A stretch of 64,000 bases of DNA from Rhizobium brockwellii (GTDB lineage Bacteria > Pseudomonadota > Alphaproteobacteria > Rhizobiales > Rhizobiaceae). Positions 45,365 to 54,991 of this stretch are shown piece after piece. The DNA lies in assembly GCF_000769405.2 (NCBI RefSeq), contig NZ_CP053439.1:4639001-4703000 (forward strand). The letters run 5' to 3'. Positions within the stretch are counted from its first letter, which is position 1. Every line of letters begins with the position of its first letter. The position numbers and the translations under genes are program-made. The notes under the pieces are model-generated. The model was not told the origin of the DNA. It searched no databases and was given only the letters and a program-made list of their open reading frames with translations.

Positions 45365-45377
45365 AACTATCCGAGCG

Positions 45378-45408
45378 GGCTCACAGGCTGAACGGCCGTG
45401 AGCCTTTT
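45378..45408 (+). terminator. Second hairpin after pilA, with U tract
   Basis: GGCTCAC and GTGAGCC form a 7-bp stem around 13 bases, followed by TTTT. It lies 28 bp before cpaA, so most pilA transcripts would end here and some read on. Confidence 0.6.
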
Positions 45409-45435
45409 CGCATCTCGTTACGATCGGGTATACGC

Positions 45436-45948
45436 ATGATCGCAGCTTCAGTCTTCGTGATACTGCCACTCTGCCTCGCCATGGCTGCTTTCTCGGATCT
45501 GTTCACCATGACGATCCCGAACCGCATTTCCGTGATCCTGATCGCCTCTTTCCTCGTTCTTGCGCCGTTCTCCGGCTTGGGACTGGAAGTGATCGGCATG
45601 CATCTTGCCGGCGCCGCCATCGTATTCAGCGCCTGCTTTGCTCTCTTTGCATTCAATGTGATGGGCGGCGGAGATGCCAAGCTGTTGAGCGCTACCGCGC
45701 TCTGGTTCGGTCTGAATGAATCGCTGCTTTTCCTGATGACCGATGTGGCCGCGATCGGCGGTCTCATCACCTTGCTCATCCTGCTGGTGAGAACGCAGTC
45801 CAATACCATCCTCGCCATGGGCCTGCCGGTGCCAAGCTCGGTTCTGCTGGCCAAGAAGATCCCCTATGGCATCGCGATCGCGATCGGCGGCTTCATGGCC
45901 TTTCCTTCTTCGCCGCTGTTCCTCACCGCGCTGGAAAGCCTGAAATAA
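45436..45948 (+). CDS. cpaA: CpaA/TadV prepilin peptidase
   Basis: Membrane aspartic peptidase that trims the leader of Flp and TadE/F prepilins. It is 170 residues with about five to six helices. The two catalytic Asp residues are Asp21 (AAFSDLFTMTIPNR) and Asp80 in the GGGD motif of VMGGGDAKLL. It lacks the N-terminal methylase domain of PilD, as normal for Tad systems. The ribosome site before the ATG at 45436 is weak. Confidence 0.94.
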   Translation: MIAASVFVILPLCLAMAAFSDLFTMTIPNRISVILIASFLVLAPFSGLGLEVIGMHLAGAAIVFSACFALFAFNVMGGGDAKLLSATALWFGLNESLLFLMTDVAAIGGLITLLILLVRTQSNTILAMGLPVPSSVLLAKKIPYGIAIAIGGFMAFPSSPLFLTALESLK

Positions 45949-45955
45949 CGGCATT

Positions 45956-45971
45956 TTAAATGCCCGTTAAC
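45956..45971. promoter_or_regulatory. CtrA-box-like site upstream of cpaB
   Basis: TTAA-N7-TTAAC, an exact match to the CtrA consensus of alphaproteobacteria, 88-103 bp upstream of cpaB. A second half-site TTAACCAT is at 45991-45998. In Caulobacter the pilus gene pilA is activated by CtrA, so cell-cycle control of cpaB onward is plausible. Confidence 0.55.
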
Positions 45972-46058
45972 TTAAAATGTAAGCGTTCCATTAACCATAA
46001 TTATACCAATTGCAGAGCATTCTACAGGGCGAACATGTCGTGCCCTGAGGAATGATCG

Positions 46059-46874
46059 ATGAAACCGGCTCGCCTTATAATCCTAGCTGTCGCCGTGGTG
46101 GCAGCCGGCCTCGCCGGCCTCCTGGCAATGCAAATGGCCGGCAGTGGCGGTGTCGTTACCCAGGTCCGCTCGGTCGTCGAGAAGGAACCGACCGTCAACA
46201 TCCTCGTCTCGAGCGGCAATCTGGCGGTCGGCGCAAGGCTGGACGATCAGTCGGTGCATTGGATGGCCTGGCCGCAGGGCGGCGTCGTTCCCGGCCTCAT
46301 CACCGAAGCCGACAAGCCGGATGCGATCAAGGATCTGCAAGGCGCCGTCGTGCGTCTGCCGATCTTCGAAGGCGAACCGATCCGGCCGGAAAAGATCGCC
46401 GATTCCAGCAGCCGTATCCTCTCCTCGCTGTTGCCGGCCGGCAAGCGCGCCGTCGCGACCGAGATATCGGTGGCAACGGGCGCCGGCGGTTTCATCCTGC
46501 CGAATGATCGCGTCGACGTCATCATGGTCCGCAAGGGCGCGGAGGCCGACAAGCTCATCACCGAAACCGTGCTGAGCAATGTCCGCGTCCTCGCCATCGA
46601 CCAGCAGATCCAGGAAAAGGACGACGGCTCGAAATCGGTGGTCGGCACGACCGCGACGCTCGAGCTCACGCCCGATCAAACGAAGGTTCTTGCCGTCGCC
46701 CAGCAGATGGCGGACCGGCTGTCGCTCGCGCTGCGCTCGGTCGCCGATGCGCAGGAGCAGGATACCAGCGCCGCCGACTATCTGCTGAGCGGCGACAACG
46801 GCAGTGCGATCATCCAGGTCATCAAATCGGGCGCCATCGTCACGGATGCCAGCGCAGCACCGAAGGCGGAGTAA
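46059..46874 (+). CDS. cpaB: CpaB/RcpC, Flp pilus assembly protein
   Basis: 271 residues with an N-terminal membrane anchor (PARLIILAVAVVAAGLAGLL in the first 22) and a SAF-type domain at about residues 45-110 (NILVSSGNLAVGARLDDQSV). The family works in the periplasm beside the secretin. GAGGA lies 7 bases before the ATG at 46059. It opens the cpaB-F, tadBC run and has its own upstream region of 110 bp with CtrA-like sites. Confidence 0.92.
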   Translation: MKPARLIILAVAVVAAGLAGLLAMQMAGSGGVVTQVRSVVEKEPTVNILVSSGNLAVGARLDDQSVHWMAWPQGGVVPGLITEADKPDAIKDLQGAVVRLPIFEGEPIRPEKIADSSSRILSSLLPAGKRAVATEISVATGAGGFILPNDRVDVIMVRKGAEADKLITETVLSNVRVLAIDQQIQEKDDGSKSVVGTTATLELTPDQTKVLAVAQQMADRLSLALRSVADAQEQDTSAADYLLSGDNGSAIIQVIKSGAIVTDASAAPKAE

Positions 46875-46885
46875 GGGACGTGCAA

Positions 46886-48385
46886 ATGGGCAATTCAACG
46901 CGGCGCGCCGGACCTCTCCTGACAGGTTGCCTTTCGCTGGCAATCGGCGTCTCCGGTATGGTGCCGGCTTCTTTCTCCCCGCTTTTCGGTGCAAGCGAGG
47001 CGCATGCCGATTCCGATAGCCTGGTCCGGATCTCGCAGACCGGCTCCAACGCTCATCGCCGGCTGAAGCTCGGGCTCAACAAGGCCGTCGTCGTCGATCT
47101 GCCGGAGGATGCGCATGATATCCTCGTCTCCGATCCGACCATGGCCGATGCCGTGACCCGCACCTCGCGGCGCATCTACCTGTTCGGCAAGAAGGTCGGC
47201 CAGACGAATATCTTCGTCTTCGGCGCCGGTGGACAGGAGATCGTCAATCTCGACATCGAGATCGAGCGCGACGTCTCCGGCCTCGAAGTCAATCTCCGCC
47301 GCTTCATTCCTGACTCCAACATCAACGTCGAAATCGTCTCCGACAACATCGTGCTGACCGGCACCGTGCGCACGCCGCAGGATGCCACACAGGCGGCCGA
47401 TCTGGCGCAGGTCTTCCTGAAGGGCGGCGAGGCGACGACCAGAACCGAAACGGCATCCGGCACCGGTGGCGACAGCTCGGTGGCGCTCTTTGCCGAAGGT
47501 CGCCAGAGCTCGCAGGTCGTCAACCTTCTGCAGATCGAGGGCGAGGATCAGGTCACCCTCAAGGTGACGATCGCCGAGGTCCGCCGCGAGGTGCTGAAGC
47601 AGCTCGGCTTCGATAATCTGGTTTCCAATTCTTCCGGCATGACGGTCGCCCAGCTCGGCAGCCCAAGCGCCGACAGCGCCACATCGACAGTCGGTGGCGG
47701 CCTGGCGGCTCTTTTCAAGAGCTCGATCGGCAAATACGACATTTCGACCTACCTCAACGCACTGGAACAGGCCAAGGTCGTCAAGACGCTCGCAGAACCG
47801 ACGCTGACGGCGATATCGGGCCAGGCCGCGACCTTCAATTCCGGTGGCCAGCAGCTTTATTCGACGACCGACAGCGACGGCAACGTCACCGTCACGCCGT
47901 TTAACTACGGTATCAGCCTCGCCTTCAAACCGGTCGTGCTGTCATCGGGCCGCATCAGCCTGCAGATCAAGACCAACGTCTCCGAACCGGTGGCCGGAAG
48001 CGGCAACGCCACCTATCAGCGCCGCTCGGCGGAAACCTCGGTGGAGCTGCCTTCGGGCGGCTCGATCGCGCTCGCCGGCCTTATCCGCGACAATGTTTCC
48101 CAGACGATGGGCGGCACGCCCGGTGTCTCGAAGATCCCGCTACTCGGGACGCTCTTCCGCCAGAAGGGTTTCGAGCGTCAGGAAACCGAGCTCGTCATCA
48201 TCGCCACGCCCTATCTGGTGCGCCCGGTGGCGCGCAACCAGCTCAACCGGCCGGACGACAATTTCAGCCCTGAGAATGACGGTGCGACCTTCTTCCTCAA
48301 CCGTGTCAACAAGGTCTATGGCCGCCGCGAGGCGCCCGTTGCAGACGCGCAGTTCCACGGCTCGATCGGGTTCATCTACAAATGA
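46886..48385 (+). CDS. cpaC: CpaC/RcpA, Flp pilus outer-membrane secretin
   Basis: Secretin channel of 499 residues. A signal peptide ends near SEAHADSD (about residue 38). The pilus N-domain with LKLGLNKAVVVDLPEDAHDI is followed by a BON-like domain, and the secretin core runs from about residue 220 with VELPSGGSIALAGLIRDN and GTPGVSKIPLLGTLFRQK. I chose the ATG at 46886 with AAGGG 8 bases upstream; a GTG two codons earlier is possible. It overlaps cpaD by 4 bp. Confidence 0.93.
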   Translation: MGNSTRRAGPLLTGCLSLAIGVSGMVPASFSPLFGASEAHADSDSLVRISQTGSNAHRRLKLGLNKAVVVDLPEDAHDILVSDPTMADAVTRTSRRIYLFGKKVGQTNIFVFGAGGQEIVNLDIEIERDVSGLEVNLRRFIPDSNINVEIVSDNIVLTGTVRTPQDATQAADLAQVFLKGGEATTRTETASGTGGDSSVALFAEGRQSSQVVNLLQIEGEDQVTLKVTIAEVRREVLKQLGFDNLVSNSSGMTVAQLGSPSADSATSTVGGGLAALFKSSIGKYDISTYLNALEQAKVVKTLAEPTLTAISGQAATFNSGGQQLYSTTDSDGNVTVTPFNYGISLAFKPVVLSSGRISLQIKTNVSEPVAGSGNATYQRRSAETSVELPSGGSIALAGLIRDNVSQTMGGTPGVSKIPLLGTLFRQKGFERQETELVIIATPYLVRPVARNQLNRPDDNFSPENDGATFFLNRVNKVYGRREAPVADAQFHGSIGFIYK

Positions 48386-49137
48386 GCGGGGCACGATCGG
48401 CAGCAATGGCAGAAAACAGAGATCAGGCGATGGCCCATATGATTGCGACGACACCCCGCTTCGGAATCTCGAAGGCGTTTTTTGCGATGGCCGCCATGTC
48501 GATGGCGATCCTTTCCGGATGCGCTGGCCCGCATGACCAACTGACGACCGGTGGCATTCCGGACGATTACCGCGCCCGCCACCCGATCATCGTCACGGAG
48601 GCGGAGCAGACGGTGGATATACCCGTCGCCTCCACCGATCGCCGCCTGACCATCGCCCAGCGCGACCTCATCCGCGGCTTTGCCGCAAACTACATCTCGC
48701 GCGCCTCGGGGCCGGTTTACGTGCTGTCGCCGCAAGGCTCGCCGAATTCGGCGGCAGCCTATCAGCTGCGCAATCAGGTCCGTGCCGAGCTGACATCGAG
48801 GGGGATCGCAAGCTCGAAAATCGTCAACACCTCCTATGCCGCCGCCGGTCCCGGCGATGCGGCGCCGATCCGGCTGAGCTTTACCGGCACCACCGCGGTC
48901 ACCACGCAATGCGGTCAGTGGCCGAAGGACATCTCAAACGATTTGACCAACCAGAATTATTATAATTTCGGCTGCGCCTCACAGAACAACCTTGCCGCCC
49001 AGATTGCCAATCCGGAGGATCTGGTGGCACCCCGCGGCATGACCCCGATCGACGCACAGCGGCGTAACAATGCCATCCAGGAATACCGTACGACGACATC
49101 GACGATCGAAGATGTCGGCAGCGACAGCAGCTTCTGA
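48382..49137 (+). CDS. cpaD: CpaD, Flp pilus assembly lipoprotein
   Basis: Outer-membrane lipoprotein that aids the secretin. It is 251 residues as read from the overlapping ATG at 48382; the lipobox LSGC ends at Cys47, so the true start may be one of the Met at 17 or 20, which would leave a signal peptide of normal length. The mature part, with HPIIVTEAEQTVDIPV, is the CpaD family block, and a run of Asn/Gln residues precedes ANPEDLVAPRGMTP. Confidence 0.9.
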   Translation: MSGARSAAMAENRDQAMAHMIATTPRFGISKAFFAMAAMSMAILSGCAGPHDQLTTGGIPDDYRARHPIIVTEAEQTVDIPVASTDRRLTIAQRDLIRGFAANYISRASGPVYVLSPQGSPNSAAAYQLRNQVRAELTSRGIASSKIVNTSYAAAGPGDAAPIRLSFTGTTAVTTQCGQWPKDISNDLTNQNYYNFGCASQNNLAAQIANPEDLVAPRGMTPIDAQRRNNAIQEYRTTTSTIEDVGSDSSF

Positions 49138-49151
49138 GGCGGAACGGGACG

Positions 49152-50429
49152 ATGAGCGCGATCGAATACGAAATTAAAAACCCCAGCGAGCTTCGTAACG
49201 CCGAGGAGGCGGTGCGCATGGCGGATCTGGAAAACATGCGGCCGTTGCCGCGCATCTCCGTCCACGCCTTCTGCGAGAGCGAGGCCCTGCAGCATGTCAT
49301 GGAACGCTGCGCCAATGATCGGCGCGTCGCGAAAGTCAGCATGCGCATCACCAGCGGCGGCATCGCCGCTGCCGCCAATATGTTTTCCGGCGCCCCGACG
49401 CCGAACCTCATCATCCTCGAGACCAAGGCGAATGCCGCGAACCTGCTCGGCGAGCTCGCGCCTCTCGCCGCCGTCTGCGATCCGACGACCAAGGTCGTCA
49501 TTATCGGCTATTACAACGATATCGGGCTCTATCGCGAACTCATCCGCAACGGCATTTCCGAATATATGGTCCAGCCCGTCGCCATGCCCGATATCCTTGC
49601 GGCGATGGCCTCGATCTTCGTCGATCCGGAAGCTGAGCCGCTCGGCCGCAGCATCGCCTTCATCGGCTCGAAGGGCGGCACCGGCGCTTCGACCATCGCG
49701 CATAATTGCGCCTTCGGCATTTCCAATCTCTTCTCCACCGAGACGATCCTCGCCGATCTCGACCTGCCCTATGGCACGGCGAACATCGACTTCGATCAGG
49801 ATCCGGCCCAGGGCATCGCCGAAGCGGTCTTCGCACCCGATCGTCTCGACGAGGTCTTCCTCGACCGCCTGCTGACGAAATGCTCGGAGCATCTGTCGCT
49901 GCTTGCCGCACCCTCGCTGCTCGACCGTGCCTATGATTTCGACGGCCAGGCCTTCCAGCCGGTGCTCGACGTCCTGCAGCGCAGCGCGCCCGTCACCGTG
50001 CTCGATGTTCCCCATGCTTGGTCGGAATGGACACGCTCGGTGCTGTCGAGCGTCGACGAGGTGGTCATCGCAGCGGTTCCCGATCTCGCCAATCTGCGCA
50101 ACGCCAAGAATATGCTGGACGCGCTGCGCAAGATGCGGCCGAACGACCGGCCGCCGCACCTCATCCTCAATCAGGTCGGCATGCCGAAACGGCCGGAAAT
50201 TTCGCCGTCGGATTTTTGTGAGCCGCTGGAGATCGATCCGATCGCGATCATCCCCTTCGACATTAATCTCTTCGGTAATGCCGCCAACAGTGGCCGGATG
50301 ATTTCCGAAGTCGACCCGAAGTCGCCGACGGCGGAAACCTTTTCGCAGATATCGCACATCGTCACCGGCCGTGTCGCGATCAGGAAGGCGAAGAAGGGCG
50401 GCCTGCTGGGCCTCCTGAAGCGCAAGTAG
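49152..50429 (+). CDS. cpaE: CpaE/TadZ, pilus localisation ATPase-like protein
   Basis: 425 residues: a receiver-like N-terminal domain (about 40-160) and a ParA/MinD-like domain. The P-loop is SKGGTGAST at 173-181, lacking the usual Lys at the GK position, which is the atypical form known in TadZ/CpaE. Such proteins place the pilus at a cell pole. It starts 14 bp after cpaD and is followed by a 132-bp gap with a palindromic repeat before cpaF. Confidence 0.93.
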   Translation: MSAIEYEIKNPSELRNAEEAVRMADLENMRPLPRISVHAFCESEALQHVMERCANDRRVAKVSMRITSGGIAAAANMFSGAPTPNLIILETKANAANLLGELAPLAAVCDPTTKVVIIGYYNDIGLYRELIRNGISEYMVQPVAMPDILAAMASIFVDPEAEPLGRSIAFIGSKGGTGASTIAHNCAFGISNLFSTETILADLDLPYGTANIDFDQDPAQGIAEAVFAPDRLDEVFLDRLLTKCSEHLSLLAAPSLLDRAYDFDGQAFQPVLDVLQRSAPVTVLDVPHAWSEWTRSVLSSVDEVVIAAVPDLANLRNAKNMLDALRKMRPNDRPPHLILNQVGMPKRPEISPSDFCEPLEIDPIAIIPFDINLFGNAANSGRMISEVDPKSPTAETFSQISHIVTGRVAIRKAKKGGLLGLLKRK

Positions 50430-50436
50430 ACGATGA

Positions 50437-50536
50437 GCAATTCCAGCAAAAGCGGGCAGCGGTTTTGCATCCGGAATTGCGTGAAAACAAAAAGATAGAG
50501 CATTTCCGTGACTCGGAGAGATCGGGAAATGCTTTA
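50437..50536. repeat. Dispersed palindromic repeat, family B, copy 2
   Basis: Two hairpins: GCAATTCC/GGAATTGC with an inner GCAAAA/TTTTGC, then GCATTTCC/GGAAATGC (50500-50532). GCGTGAAAACAAAA between them matches the A-rich tail of the copy at 7841. It lies between cpaE and cpaF and would be part of the polycistronic transcript. Confidence 0.65.
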
Positions 50537-50561
50537 GAACGAGCAGATTGGATCGAGTGGC

Positions 50562-52037
50562 ATGTTTGGAAAACGCGGAAACGAAGGTTCCGGAAAGGTC
50601 GGGGGGGCGATTGCTCCTCCGCCGCCGGCTCCGGCCGCCGCCCCTGCGGCCTCTTCCCCCTCCATTCTGGTCGAACCCTCGCGCGAGTCCGCACGCCAGC
50701 AGGTGACGCCACCGCCGATGCAGACGCCGCAGCGCAAGCGCCCGGCCCGTACCGATGAATATTACGACACCAAGGCGCAGGTCTTTTCCGCGCTGATCGA
50801 CACGATCGATCTCTCGCAGCTTTCCAAGCTCGACGGCGAAAGCGCCCGCGAGGAAATCCGCGACATCGTCAACGACATTATCACCATCAAGAACTTTGCG
50901 ATGTCGATCTCCGAGCAGGAAGAACTGCTCGAGGATATCTGCAACGACGTCCTCGGCTACGGCCCGCTGGAGCCGTTGCTGGCGCGCGACGACATCGCCG
51001 ACATCATGGTCAACGGCGCCGGCCAGACTTTCATCGAAGTCGGCGGCAAGACGATCGAATCCGAGATTCGCTTCCGCGACAATGCGCAGCTTCTCTCGAT
51101 CTGCCAGCGCATCGTCAGCCAGGTCGGCCGCCGCGTCGACGAATCGAGCCCGATCTGCGACGCCCGCCTGCCGGACGGTTCGCGCGTCAACGTCATCGCG
51201 CCGCCGCTGTCGATCGACGGGCCGGCCCTCACCATCCGCAAGTTCAAGAAGGACAAGCTGACGCTCGATCAGCTCGTCCGTTTCGGCGCGATCACGCCGG
51301 AAGGCGCAACCGTGCTGCAGATCATCGGGCGCGTGCGCTGCAATGTCGTCATTTCAGGCGGCACCGGCTCGGGTAAAACCACGCTTCTGAACTGCCTCAC
51401 CAACTATATCGACAGGGACGAACGCGTCATCACCTGCGAGGATACGGCCGAACTGCAGCTGCAGCAGCCGCATGTTGTCCGTCTCGAAACGCGCCCGCCG
51501 AATATCGAAGGCGAGGGCGAGATCACCATGCGCGATCTGGTCAAGAACTGCCTGCGTATGCGTCCCGAGCGCATCATCGTCGGCGAAGTGCGCGGGCCTG
51601 AAGTTTTCGACCTGCTGCAGGCGATGAACACCGGTCACGACGGCTCGATGGGCACCATCCACGCCAACACGCCGCGCGAATGCCTGAGCCGTATCGAATC
51701 GATGATCGCCATGGGTGGCTTCACCCTGCCGGCAAAGACGGTGCGCGAGATCATTTCCAGCTCGGTTGACGTCGTCATTCAGGCGGCGCGCCTTCGCGAC
51801 GGTTCGCGCCGCATCACCCAGATCACCGAGGTGATCGGCATGGAAGGCGACGTCATCATCACCCAGGACCTGATGCGCTACGAGATCGAAGGCGAGGATG
51901 CGAACGGTCGCCTGGTCGGCCGGCACATGTCGACCGGCGTCGGCAAGCCGCATTTCTGGGATCGCGCCCGCTACTTCAACGAGGAAAAGCGCCTTGCCGC
52001 TGCCCTCGACGCGATGGAAGCGAAAACCAAGGAATAG
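50562..52037 (+). CDS. cpaF: CpaF/TadA, Flp pilus assembly ATPase
   Basis: Hexameric secretion ATPase that powers pilus assembly, 491 residues. A Pro/Ala-rich N-terminus of about 60 residues precedes the GSPII_E-type domain. Walker A GGTGSGKT is at 266-273, then [15 protein letters not shown] (Walker B) and [15 protein letters not shown] (His box). All catalytic elements are intact. It is followed at 5 bp by tadB. Confidence 0.96.
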   Translation: MFGKRGNEGSGKVGGAIAPPPPAPAAAPAASSPSILVEPSRESARQQVTPPPMQTPQRKRPARTDEYYDTKAQVFSALIDTIDLSQLSKLDGESAREEIRDIVNDIITIKNFAMSISEQEELLEDICNDVLGYGPLEPLLARDDIADIMVNGAGQTFIEVGGKTIESEIRFRDNAQLLSICQRIVSQVGRRVDESSPICDARLPDGSRVNVIAPPLSIDGPALTIRKFKKDKLTLDQLVRFGAITPEGATVLQIIGRVRCNVVISGGTGSGKTTLLNCLTNYIDRDERVITCEDTAELQLQQPHVVRLETRPPNIEGEGEITMRDLVKNCLRMRPERIIVGEVRGPEVFDLLQAMNTGHDGSMGTIHANTPRECLSRIESMIAMGGFTLPAKTVREIISSSVDVVIQAARLRDGSRRITQITEVIGMEGDVIITQDLMRYEIEGEDANGRLVGRHMSTGVGKPHFWDRARYFNEEKRLAAALDAMEAKTKE

Positions 52038-52042
52038 GCGAG

Positions 52043-53050
52043 ATGTTCGGGTTCGACCCCATAGTGCTGGCAATCGTCGTCCTCGCCGCCGTCTCCGCGG
52101 CGGCGGTCGCCTATGCCCTGTTGTTTTCGAAGATCGAGGCCGACAAGAAATCGGCAAGCCGCATCAATCGCGTCAAATCGGCCGAAAGCGACCGGGTCAA
52201 GGTCAAGGCTGCCCGTGACCGGGTGCAAGAACTGTCGAAGCGCCGCAAATCCGTGCAGGACAATCTGAAGGATCTGGAAAAACGCCAGCACGAAAAGACC
52301 AAGAAGACTTTGTCGATGAAATCCCGGCTGGTGCAGGCCGGCCTGACGATCACGGTGGCGAAATTCTATCTCATCAGCGCCGTCTTCGCCTCTGTGCTGT
52401 TGCTCGTGGCCTTGGTCGTCGGCGCGTCGTGGATGGTCATGGTCGGTATCGCCGTCGTCGCCGGTCTCGGCCTGCCGCGTTGGATCGTCGGCTTCCTGAT
52501 CAAGCGCCGCCAGACCAAGTTTTTGAACGAACTCCCCAACGCGCTTGACGTCATCACGCGCTCGATCAAATCAGGCCTGCCGCTCAACGATGCGATCCGC
52601 CTTATCGCCACCGAAGGCACCGAGCCCGTCAAGAGCGAGTTCCTGCGGGTGATCGAGGCGCAGCAGGTGGGCCTCAGTATCCCCGACGCCTGCGCCCGCA
52701 TGACGATCCACATGCCGCTCCAGGAAGTCAACTTCTTCGCCATCGTCATCGCCATCCAGTCACAGGCCGGCGGCAATCTGTCGGAAGCGATCGGCAACCT
52801 CTCCAAGGTGCTGCGCGAGCGCAGGAAGATGAAGGCCAAGGTCCAGGCGCTCTCGATGGAAGCCAAGGCGTCGGCCGTCATCATCGGGGCTCTGCCCTTC
52901 ATCGTCGCGACCCTCGTCTACATGACGTCGCCGAACTACATGATGATCCTTTTCACCGATCCACGCGGCCATTTCATTATGGGTGTCTCGGCGATCTGGA
53001 TGTCGATCGGCATCTTCGTCATGCGCAACATGGTCAATTTTGACATCTAG
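52043..53050 (+). CDS. tadB: TadB, Flp pilus platform protein
   Basis: Inner-membrane platform subunit, 335 residues with T2SSF domain. An N-terminal helix is followed by a charged, coiled-coil-like region (about 35-90), two helices, the conserved LPNALDVITRSIKSGLPLNDAI segment (first residues of the T2SSF domain) and two C-terminal helices. It interacts with CpaF and TadC. Confidence 0.94.
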   Translation: MFGFDPIVLAIVVLAAVSAAAVAYALLFSKIEADKKSASRINRVKSAESDRVKVKAARDRVQELSKRRKSVQDNLKDLEKRQHEKTKKTLSMKSRLVQAGLTITVAKFYLISAVFASVLLLVALVVGASWMVMVGIAVVAGLGLPRWIVGFLIKRRQTKFLNELPNALDVITRSIKSGLPLNDAIRLIATEGTEPVKSEFLRVIEAQQVGLSIPDACARMTIHMPLQEVNFFAIVIAIQSQAGGNLSEAIGNLSKVLRERRKMKAKVQALSMEAKASAVIIGALPFIVATLVYMTSPNYMMILFTDPRGHFIMGVSAIWMSIGIFVMRNMVNFDI

Positions 53051-53065
53051 CCGGAAGGACGCACC

Positions 53066-54052
53066 ATGTCGCAGGATCTTGCCGCAACGCTGACCAATCC
53101 GAGCATGCTGATCGCCCTCTTCGTCGCGATCGCCGTCTTCGCCACTTTTTACACGATCGCCATCCCGTTCTTCGAGCGCGGCGATCTGAACAAGCGCATG
53201 AAGGCTGTTTCCACGGAGCGCGAGCAGATTCGTGCCCGCGAACGCGCCCGCATGAACACGGAAACCGGTGCCGGCAAGGCCTCGCTCAGAAACCAGAACA
53301 ACCGCTCGGTCCGTCAGATCGTCGAGCGCTTCAACCTGCGCAAGGCGCTGGTCGACGAAAACACGGTCAACAAGCTGCGTGCCGCCGGCTTCCGATCGGA
53401 GAATGCGCTGAATACCTTCCTGGTGGCGCGTTTCCTGCTGCCTTTCCTGTTCCTGGCGCTTGCTGCCTTCTGGGTCTTCGGCCTCGGCAATCTCGCCGAA
53501 AGGGGCACGCCGATCCGCCTCTTCGCCGTCATCGGCGTTGGTTATCTCGGCTTCTACGCGCCGAATATCTTCATCTCGAACCGCATGGGCAAGCGACAAC
53601 ACTCGATCAAGCGCGCCTGGCCGGATGCGCTGGACCTGATGCTGATCTGCGTTGAATCCGGCATCTCGATCGAGGCCGCGATGCGCCGTGTGTCGGAAGA
53701 GCTCGGCGAGCAGTCGCCGGCGCTTGCCGAGGAGATGGTGCTGACCACGGCCGAGCTTTCCTTCCTGCCGGATCGCCGCGCGGCGCTCGAAAATCTTGCC
53801 ACGCGCACCCAGATCGAGCTGGTGCGTTCGGTGACTCAGGCGCTGATCCAGGCCGATCGCTACGGCACGCCGGTTGCACAGGCGCTGCGCGTTCTCGCCC
53901 AGGAAGGACGCGACGAGCGCATGAACGAGGCGGAAAAAAAGGCTGCCGCACTGCCGCCGAAGCTGACGGTGCCGATGATCCTGTTCTTCCTGCCGGTGCT
54001 GATCGCCGTCATTCTCGGTCCGGCCGGCATTCAGGTGGCAGACAAGTTCTGA
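53066..54052 (+). CDS. tadC: TadC, Flp pilus platform protein
   Basis: Second platform subunit, 328 residues, T2SSF domain. WPDALDLMLICVESGISIEA marks the start of the domain, matching the equivalent site in TadB. AEKKAAALPPKLTVPMILFF near the end is the usual Tad-C tail leading into the last helix. It starts 15 bp after tadB. No tadD follows directly; a LysE gene comes first. Confidence 0.94.
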   Translation: MSQDLAATLTNPSMLIALFVAIAVFATFYTIAIPFFERGDLNKRMKAVSTEREQIRARERARMNTETGAGKASLRNQNNRSVRQIVERFNLRKALVDENTVNKLRAAGFRSENALNTFLVARFLLPFLFLALAAFWVFGLGNLAERGTPIRLFAVIGVGYLGFYAPNIFISNRMGKRQHSIKRAWPDALDLMLICVESGISIEAAMRRVSEELGEQSPALAEEMVLTTAELSFLPDRRAALENLATRTQIELVRSVTQALIQADRYGTPVAQALRVLAQEGRDERMNEAEKKAAALPPKLTVPMILFFLPVLIAVILGPAGIQVADKF

Positions 54053-54252
54053 CGGTTGCGCCGGCGCCGGAAAGCGGGTGCGGCTTTCGGCAGAAGACGA
54101 TGTTGCCTCAAAGACCGTCGGCCGATCTGCGGCCTTCAACCACGCGTGACCGCCACCGGCATAGCTGGTAAACGGGACGGACGACCATCGGCAAGCGCGG
54201 ATGCAGCCGCAGTGCCCCTGGCGCACGTTCAAATCCAAAAGAGAGGTCTCCG

Positions 54253-54885
54253 ATGTCTTCTGCCGGCGTTTTCATCAGTATCATGGCAGCTTTGGCGGTC
54301 GGCGCGATGAGCCCTGGGCCGAGCTTCGTCGTCGTCTCCAGGATCGCCATCTCGCGTTCCAGGCTGGATGGTCTTGCGGCCGCACTCGGCATGGGCGCCG
54401 GCGGTGTCGTTTTTGCCATGCTGGCGCTTGCCGGGCTGACGGCGCTGCTGTCTCAGTTCGAATGGCTCTATGTCCTGCTAAAGGTCGCAGGCGGCGCCTA
54501 TCTCGTCTATATCGCCGTCAATATCTGGAGGAGTGCCGGTCAGCCGCTCGAAGTCTCTGACGCCGTCAACGGCAACCGCGCGCTGAGATTGAGCTTCACG
54601 ACTGCGCTGCTGACCCAGCTCAGCAATCCGAAGACCATCATTGTCTATGCCAGCCTCTTTGCGGCACTTCTGCCGAGGACGGTGCCGCTCGATCTCATTG
54701 TCGCGCTGCCGCTCGGCGTCTTTGCCGTGGAGGCGGGGTGGTATTCGATCGTGGCCTTTGCCTTTTCGGCCCGCCATCCGCGGCGCCTCTATCTTGCAGC
54801 CAAGGGCTGGATCGACCGGGCCGCCGGTGCCGTCATGGGCGGCCTTGGTTTGCGTCTCATTCTTTCGGGCCTGAGCGCCCGCTAG
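54253..54885 (+). CDS. LysE-family amino acid exporter
   Basis: Six-helix exporter of the LysE/RhtB family, 210 residues. The motif GAMSPGPSFVVVSRIAISRS at the N-terminus and LTQLSNPKTIIVYASLFAALLP in the middle are typical. Substrate (threonine, homoserine, lysine or other) cannot be assigned. It sits 200 bp after tadC, so it probably has its own promoter. Its TAG stop is formed by the first bases of a palindromic repeat. Confidence 0.9.
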   Translation: MSSAGVFISIMAALAVGAMSPGPSFVVVSRIAISRSRLDGLAAALGMGAGGVVFAMLALAGLTALLSQFEWLYVLLKVAGGAYLVYIAVNIWRSAGQPLEVSDAVNGNRALRLSFTTALLTQLSNPKTIIVYASLFAALLPRTVPLDLIVALPLGVFAVEAGWYSIVAFAFSARHPRRLYLAAKGWIDRAAGAVMGGLGLRLILSGLSAR

Positions 54886-54987
54886 AGCATGATGCCGAAA
54901 AGTGCGCGGTTTTCGGACGACATCATGCTCTAACTCTTTAGATACATCATGATCTGTCTGAAGGCGTAAGCCTTTCGACGACATGAT
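54883..54987. repeat. Dispersed palindromic repeat, family C, copy 2
   Basis: The arm TAGAGCATGATGCCGAAAA is identical to that at 37022. It pairs imperfectly with a right arm ending CATCATGCTCTA (54921-54932). The sequence after it (TAACTCTTTAG) is the complement of what lies before the other copy, so the module sits in inverse order. A smaller hairpin AAGGC/GCCTT (54961-54975 region) follows. It fills the gap between lysE and the convergent tadD. Confidence 0.7.
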
Positions 54988-54991
54988 TCGG

